Of a stretch of 10,241 bases of DNA, positions 6,932 through 10,241 are shown one piece after another. Position 1 is the stretch's first letter. Every line of letters begins with the position of its first letter. The stretch lies in assembly GCA_003509785.1 (NCBI GenBank), contig DOMY01000132.1, forward strand, positions 10,793 through 21,033, written 5' to 3'. The notes under the pieces are model-generated. The model saw nothing but the letters and a program-made list of their open reading frames with translations, ran no database searches and was not told where the DNA came from. Both the position numbers and the translations under genes were made by a program. The stretch is from Gemmobacter sp. GTDB taxonomy: Bacteria; Pseudomonadota; Alphaproteobacteria; Rhodobacterales; Rhodobacteraceae.

Positions 6932-8134
6932 TTATTTCAGCCCGGCGCAGAAGGCCTGGATGCGGCTGCAGGCCTCGCGCAATGTCTCGTCGGCGGTAGC
7001 GTAGCTGACGCGGAAGTTGGGCGAAAGACCGAAGGCCGCGCCGAAGACCACGGCGACCCCGGTTTCCTCCAGCAGGGCGCTGGCGAAGGCCTCGTCATCC
7101 GCGATCAGGGTGCCTGCGGCGCTGGTCTTGCCGATGCAGCCCGAAATGTCGGGATAGACGTAGAAGGCGCCTTCGGGCGTTGGGCAGGTGATGCCCGGCG
7201 CGGCGTTCAGCATCGACACCACCAGATCGCGGCGGCGCTGGAACAGCGCCTTGTTGGTGGTCAGAAATTCCTGCGGGCCGGTGAGGCCTTCGAGCGCCGC
7301 ATACTGGCTGACGGAACAGGGGTTGGAGGTCGACTGGCTTTGAACCGTGCCCATCGCCTTGATCAGATGCACCGGCCCCCCGGCATAGCCGATGCGCCAG
7401 CCGGTCATGGCATAGGATTTGCTGACGCCATTGGTGGTCAGCGTGCGGTCGTAAAGCTGCGGCTCCACCTCGGCGGGGGTGCAGAATTTGAAATTGTCGA
7501 AGACCAGATGTTCATACATGTCATCCGACAGGATCCAGACCTGCGGATGGCGCAGCAGAACGTCGGTCAGCGCCTTCAGCTCGTCCCAGGTATAGCCCGC
7601 GCCGGTGGGATTGGAGGGGCTGTTGAAGATGAACCACTTGGTTTTCGGCGTGATCGCCGCCTCAAGCTGGGCGGGGGTTATCTTGAAATTGTTTTCCAGC
7701 GTTGCCACCACCGGCACCGGGGTGCCCCCGGCCAGCAGCACCATATCGGGATAGCTGACCCAGTAGGGCGCCGGGATGATGACCTCGTCGCCCGGATTGC
7801 AGGTGGCGACCAGCGCATTGTAGAGGATCTGCTTGCCGCCGGTGCCCACGGTGATCTGGTTGGGCGCATAGGTCAGGCCATTTTCGGCCAGAAACTTGGC
7901 GCAGATCGCCTTTTTCAGCTCCGGGATGCCATCGACGGCGGTGTATTTCGTCTTGCCCTGATCGATGGCGCGCTTGGCGGCATCCTTGATGTTCTGCGGC
8001 GTGTCGAAATCGGGCTCCCCTGCGCCAAGGCCGATCACATCCTTGCCCGCTGCCTTCAGCTCGGCCGCCTTGGTGGTGACGGCGATGGTGGGCGAGGGTT
8101 TCACACGGGCAAGCGTATCGGAGAGGAAGGCCAT
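6932..8134 (-). CDS. aspC: Aspartate aminotransferase (class I, PLP-dependent)
   Basis: A 400-residue cytosolic enzyme interconverting aspartate/2-oxoglutarate and oxaloacetate/glutamate. It is of the alphaproteobacterial class I (I-gamma-like) type; some members also act on prephenate or aromatic acids. Visible landmarks are GAGEPDFDTP (38-47), the substrate-facing YWVSYPD (124-130), SPSNPTG (172-178, Asn175), LSDDMYEHL (202-210), the PLP-binding Lys239 in GVSKSYAMTGWRIGY (236-250) with Arg247 for the cofactor phosphate, and Arg375 in NFRVSYA for the substrate carboxylate. All key residues are present. The start at 8134 fits the conserved N terminus and has AAAGG 9 bases upstream; the frame extends 22 codons further but those residues are not family-like. 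It leads an operon with the VOC gene and a hypothetical gene, and diverges from the XRE-sdhE pair. Confidence 0.95.
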   Translation of the reverse strand: MAFLSDTLARVKPSPTIAVTTKAAELKAAGKDVIGLGAGEPDFDTPQNIKDAAKRAIDQGKTKYTAVDGIPELKKAICAKFLAENGLTYAPNQITVGTGGKQILYNALVATCNPGDEVIIPAPYWVSYPDMVLLAGGTPVPVVATLENNFKITPAQLEAAITPKTKWFIFNSPSNPTGAGYTWDELKALTDVLLRHPQVWILSDDMYEHLVFDNFKFCTPAEVEPQLYDRTLTTNGVSKSYAMTGWRIGYAGGPVHLIKAMGTVQSQSTSNPCSVSQYAALEGLTGPQEFLTTNKALFQRRRDLVVSMLNAAPGITCPTPEGAFYVYPDISGCIGKTSAAGTLIADDEAFASALLEETGVAVVFGAAFGLSPNFRVSYATADETLREACSRIQAFCAGLK

Positions 8135-8147
8135 TTCGGGCGCCTTT

Positions 8148-8169
8148 CGGGGTTGGAAATCCAGCCCCG
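8148..8169. promoter_or_regulatory. 22-bp near-perfect palindrome, candidate operator
   Basis: Arms CGGGGTTGGA (8148-8157) and TCCAGCCCCG (8160-8169) match at nine of ten positions about a two-base AA centre. It lies in the 91-base gap between the aminotransferase and the XRE gene, abutting the aminotransferase ribosome site at 8143-8147. Position and symmetry suit a dimeric repressor, with the neighbouring XRE protein the obvious candidate; as RNA it could also fold into a hairpin next to that ribosome site. Binding is inferred only. Confidence 0.45.
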
Positions 8170-8225
8170 GTTTCTTAGGGTGCCCCTTCCGGTCGATCAA
8201 GCGCTATCAGTAAAGGAGAGGCAAG

Positions 8226-8627
8226 ATGACGGATGACACCTTGGAGGGATGGTTCAGCGAAGGCACGGCAACCTTCGGAGACCGCGTTGCAGGCGCCCGC
8301 GAACAGGCGGGCATGACCCAGGACCAGCTGGCCCGCAGGCTTGGGGTCAAGCTGAAAACCGTACAGGGCTGGGAAAATGACGCGCTGGAACCGCGCGCCA
8401 ACAAGTTGCAGATGCTGGCGGGGATGCTGAATGTGTCGATCGTCTGGCTGCTGACGGGCGAGGGTGATGGCCCCGACGGCCCGCCGCCGGATCGCCCGGC
8501 CAGTGCCGAGGCCCGGCAGGTGATGGCCGAGCTGTCGCGCATCCGCGCACAGGCCCTTGCCTTGGCGCAGGCGGTAGGCCAGATGGAGCGCAGGGTGCGG
8601 ACCCTGCTGAAAGAGGGCGTGGAATGA
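8226..8627 (+). CDS. XRE-type helix-turn-helix regulator
   Basis: A 133-residue DNA-binding protein. The Cro/C1-type domain spans about residues 17-78: FGDRVAGAREQAGMTQDQLA, a first helix pair ending LARRLG (35-40), then the recognition helix VKLKTVQGWEN (41-51) and the closing hydrophobic helices LQMLAGMLNVSIVWLLTG. A Pro-rich linker (82-91) leads to a helical tail, about 94-130, rich in Ala, Leu, Gln and Arg, that may form a coiled coil for dimerisation. AGGAGAGG lies about 5 bases before the ATG. Its end overlaps sdhE in an ATGA, so both are made together. It may control itself, sdhE and the divergent aminotransferase through the palindrome at 8148-8169; no target is proven. Confidence 0.9.
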   Translation: MTDDTLEGWFSEGTATFGDRVAGAREQAGMTQDQLARRLGVKLKTVQGWENDALEPRANKLQMLAGMLNVSIVWLLTGEGDGPDGPPPDRPASAEARQVMAELSRIRAQALALAQAVGQMERRVRTLLKEGVE

Positions 8628-8899
8628 CCGAAACACCGGATGCACGGCTGAAGCGGATGGCGATGCGCAGCTGGCGGCGCGGCACCAAGGAAATGGATCT
8701 GGTGCTGGGCCCCTGGGCCGATGCGCAGCTGGCGGCGATGACACCCGCGCAGCTGGATCTGTATGATGCGCTGCTGGAAGAGAATGATCAGGATCTGTTG
8801 CCCTGGGTGCTGGGCCAGACCGCACCACCGGAGCGCTTTGCCGCGCTTCTGACCGAAATCGGCACCTTCGCCCGCGCCCGGCTGCAGCCGAAAAGCTGA
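8624..8899 (+). CDS. sdhE: Succinate dehydrogenase assembly factor 2 (SdhE)
   Basis: A 91-residue cytosolic protein of the SdhE/SDHAF2 family (DUF339), which helps attach FAD covalently to the flavoprotein subunit of succinate dehydrogenase. The family RGxxE motif is present as Arg19-Gly20-Thr21-Lys22-Glu23 within RSWRRGTKEMDLVLGPW (15-31), followed by the acidic helix ALLEENDQDLLPWVLG. Length matches bacterial SdhE. The start overlaps the stop of the XRE gene (ATGA at 8624-8627). No sdh genes are in view, so the factor is encoded apart from its client complex here. A terminator hairpin follows 15 bases after the stop. Confidence 0.93.
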   Translation: MTETPDARLKRMAMRSWRRGTKEMDLVLGPWADAQLAAMTPAQLDLYDALLEENDQDLLPWVLGQTAPPERFAALLTEIGTFARARLQPKS

Positions 8900-8914
8900 G
8901 CTGATTGCGTAAGA

Positions 8915-8939
8915 TTTTCGCGGTTTCGCGGGAATTTTT
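8915..8939 (+). terminator. Intrinsic terminator after sdhE
   Basis: TTTTCGCG (8915-8922) can pair with CGCGGGAA (8927-8934) over eight positions, two of them U-G, around a GTTT loop, and five T residues follow directly (8935-8939). Placed 15 bases after the sdhE stop, it is a reasonable end for the XRE-sdhE transcript, although the stem is short. Confidence 0.6.
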
Positions 8940-8965
8940 ACCCGATGTTTTCCTTTTGTCTTGAA

Positions 8966-8984
8966 TCTCGGCCCATGATCGAGA
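8966..8984. promoter_or_regulatory. Small inverted repeat before the MarR gene
   Basis: TCTCG (8966-8970) and CGAGA (8980-8984) are 5-base arms around nine bases, just 14 bases before the regulator's start. MarR proteins often bind such sites in their own promoters. The arms are short and could be chance. A CATGAT (8974-8979) inside might be a -10 element, with no convincing -35. Confidence 0.25.
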
Positions 8985-8997
8985 GGCGGAGACGGGG

Positions 8998-9495
8998 ATG
9001 ACGGTTCATCAGAAGGTGCTGGACGGCTCGCACAGGGCATTCATGCTGGGCTATCTTGAAAATCTTGCACTGATCGAGCGGCTGCACCGTCTGCTGCTGG
9101 ATGTGGTGAAGGACGAATTCGAACGTGTGGGTGTGCTGGAGATCAATCCGGTGCAGGCCCTGCTGCTGTTCAACATCGGGGAAAACGAGGTGACTGCGGG
9201 CGAGCTGAAATCGCGCGGCTATTATCAGGGCAGCAATGTCAGCTATAACCTGAAAAAGCTGGTCGAGCTGGGCTATATGCACCACCAGCGGTCGGAAATC
9301 GACCGCCGGTCGGTGCGGGTGCGGCTGACGGAAAAGGGCCGGGCGGTGCGCAGCCTGCTGCAGGAGCTGTTCACCCGCCATGCCGAAGCGCTGGAGCGGC
9401 GCGCCATCGTCACCCCCCAGGGGATGGAGGATGTGAACCAGACGCTGAAGCGGATGGAACGCTACTGGACGGAACAGATCCGCTATATCTATTGA
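8998..9495 (+). CDS. MarR-family regulator, LdtR-like
   Basis: A 165-residue winged-helix regulator. Residues 20-45 form the N-terminal dimer helix (LENLALIERLHRLLLDVVKD and onward), NPVQALLLFNIGENEVTAGE (50-69) leads into the DNA-binding domain, RGYYQGSNVSYNLKKLVELG (73-92) is the recognition region, and DRRSVRVRLTEKG (102-114) is the wing with the usual Asp-Arg-Arg. The block from 73 to 92 closely resembles LdtR of Liberibacter and rhizobial relatives, which controls an L,D-transpeptidase gene and stress tolerance; this likeness is from memory. GGCGGAG lies just before the ATG. No L,D-transpeptidase gene is in view. Its stop codon directly abuts the stop of the opposing capsule gene, so transcripts converge without a gap. 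Confidence 0.9.
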   Translation: MTVHQKVLDGSHRAFMLGYLENLALIERLHRLLLDVVKDEFERVGVLEINPVQALLLFNIGENEVTAGELKSRGYYQGSNVSYNLKKLVELGYMHHQRSEIDRRSVRVRLTEKGRAVRSLLQELFTRHAEALERRAIVTPQGMEDVNQTLKRMERYWTEQIRYIY

Positions 9496-10241
9496 TCAGC
9501 GCCGCCACAGATGGGCGCGGCTGGCCAGAAGGCCCTGCGCCTTGGCCAGCAGGCGATTGGCCAGCCCCGGATGCGGGATCTGGCCCGCAGCCAGCCGGTC
9601 TGCCGCCACTTCGGGCGGGCAGGGGCGGCGGGTGAGCGGATCGAAGTAGCGGGGATAGGCGATCAGCGCGGCATGGGCCAGCTGCAGCAGATCAGGGCGT
9701 GGCAACGGATGGCCATCGGCGGCGCGCAGGCGGCGCTCGGGCACCGGCCCCAGATCGCGGGTCAGGCCCCAGCCGGCATAGAAGGGCGCGCCCAGGCAGG
9801 TGACCGGCTTGCCACGCAGAAGCGCCTCGAACCCCAGAAGCGAGGTCATCGTCCAGACCGCATCGCAGGCGGCGATCAAGGCCAGCGGATCGGCCTTCTG
9901 CGCCACCACATCGGCCAGCCCTTCGGCCTGCAGCTGATCTGCGGGCAGGGCGCCGGGGCGCAGGCCGGCCTCGACATCGGGGTGGGGCTTGAACACCACC
10001 ACCGCTTCGGGATGGGCCGCCCGCACGGCCTGCAACAGCGCGTGGTTGGTGCGGATCGTGCCCGCGCCCAGACGGATCGAGGCGTCATCCTCGACCTGGC
10101 CGGGAACGAGGATGCGATAGCCTGCAGGCAGATCGTGCAGGGTGCCGCCCAGATTGTATTTCGAAACGCCTTGCGCCAGCAGCTGCGCCACCAGCCGTTC
10201 GGCGCGCCGCGCGCCCCCGGCAGGCAGCGGGGTCGCGAATT
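9496..10241 (-). CDS. kpsC: KpsC-like capsule polysaccharide biosynthesis protein, C-terminal part
   Basis: The last 247 residues of a protein whose 5' end lies beyond the right edge; the frame is open to base 10239 with no stop, and the GTG at 10191 is internal, not a start. KpsC (LipA in Neisseria) is a cytosolic beta-Kdo transferase that builds the Kdo linker on the lipid anchor of group 2 capsules. Hallmarks are LVPGQVEDDASI, FKPHPDVEAG with the HPD, the MTSLLGFEALLRGKPVTCLG block, PFYAGWGLTRDLG, and YPRYFDPLTRRPC near the end. These match the C-terminal glycosyltransferase half of KpsC rather than KpsS. The end of the gene touches the MarR gene with no spacer. Other capsule genes, if any, would lie to the right of the window. 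Confidence 0.88.
   Translation of the reverse strand, partial: FATPLPAGGARRAERLVAQLLAQGVSKYNLGGTLHDLPAGYRILVPGQVEDDASIRLGAGTIRTNHALLQAVRAAHPEAVVVFKPHPDVEAGLRPGALPADQLQAEGLADVVAQKADPLALIAACDAVWTMTSLLGFEALLRGKPVTCLGAPFYAGWGLTRDLGPVPERRLRAADGHPLPRPDLLQLAHAALIAYPRYFDPLTRRPCPPEVAADRLAAGQIPHPGLANRLLAKAQGLLASRAHLWRR

Noticed and set aside
8153..8181. TTGGAA and TAGGGT with 17-base spacing as a promoter for the XRE gene
   Set aside because: Only three of six positions fit at the -10, and it overlaps the palindrome; not strong enough to annotate.
9496..10191. Treating the GTG at 10191 as the start of a 231-residue capsule protein
   Set aside because: The frame continues open to the window edge and KpsC proteins are much longer, so this is an internal codon of a cut-off gene.

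Overview
The window is about 65% G+C, densely coded, and reads as ordinary chromosome of an alphaproteobacterium, most likely a member of the Rhodobacteraceae (Rhodobacter/Paracoccus-like). The evidence is the ParE, aspartate aminotransferase, SdhE and LdtR-like MarR sequences, the codon use, and short intergenic gaps with GC-rich hairpins. I see no phage, insertion sequence, CRISPR array, rRNA or tRNA. No gap between genes exceeds about 160 bases.

Layout. Left end, minus strand: the N-terminal 398 codons of parE (topoisomerase IV subunit B, running off the window), preceded by a glutathione S-transferase-like gene, with a strong GC-rich hairpin between them. Plus strand from 2094: a class I polyphosphate kinase 2 whose upstream region carries two TGACAG motifs exactly 22 bp apart (Pho-box-like spacing). 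Next is a two-gene metal-handling unit: a secreted DUF1007 protein overlapping by 16 bp a NicO-family nickel/cobalt-type transporter with a long His/Asp loop. A short hairpin and a MATE-family efflux protein follow. The MATE gene overlaps by 13 bp a converging minus-strand operon transcribed aspartate aminotransferase -> VOC/bleomycin-resistance-like protein -> small Rhodobacterales hypothetical.

Divergent from the aminotransferase is a plus-strand pair: an XRE-type regulator joined by an ATGA overlap to sdhE (flavinylation factor for succinate dehydrogenase), ending in a U-tract terminator. A near-perfect 22-bp palindrome lies in the 91-bp divergent gap and is a candidate operator. Next is an LdtR-like MarR regulator. 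Its stop codon abuts the stop of a minus-strand KpsC-like capsule Kdo-transferase gene that runs off the right end.

Most genes are recognisable housekeeping or accessory functions. I do not see a clearly new multi-gene system. The points most worth checking are the DUF1007/NicO metal module, the palindrome between the aminotransferase and XRE-sdhE, and the phased repeats before ppk2.
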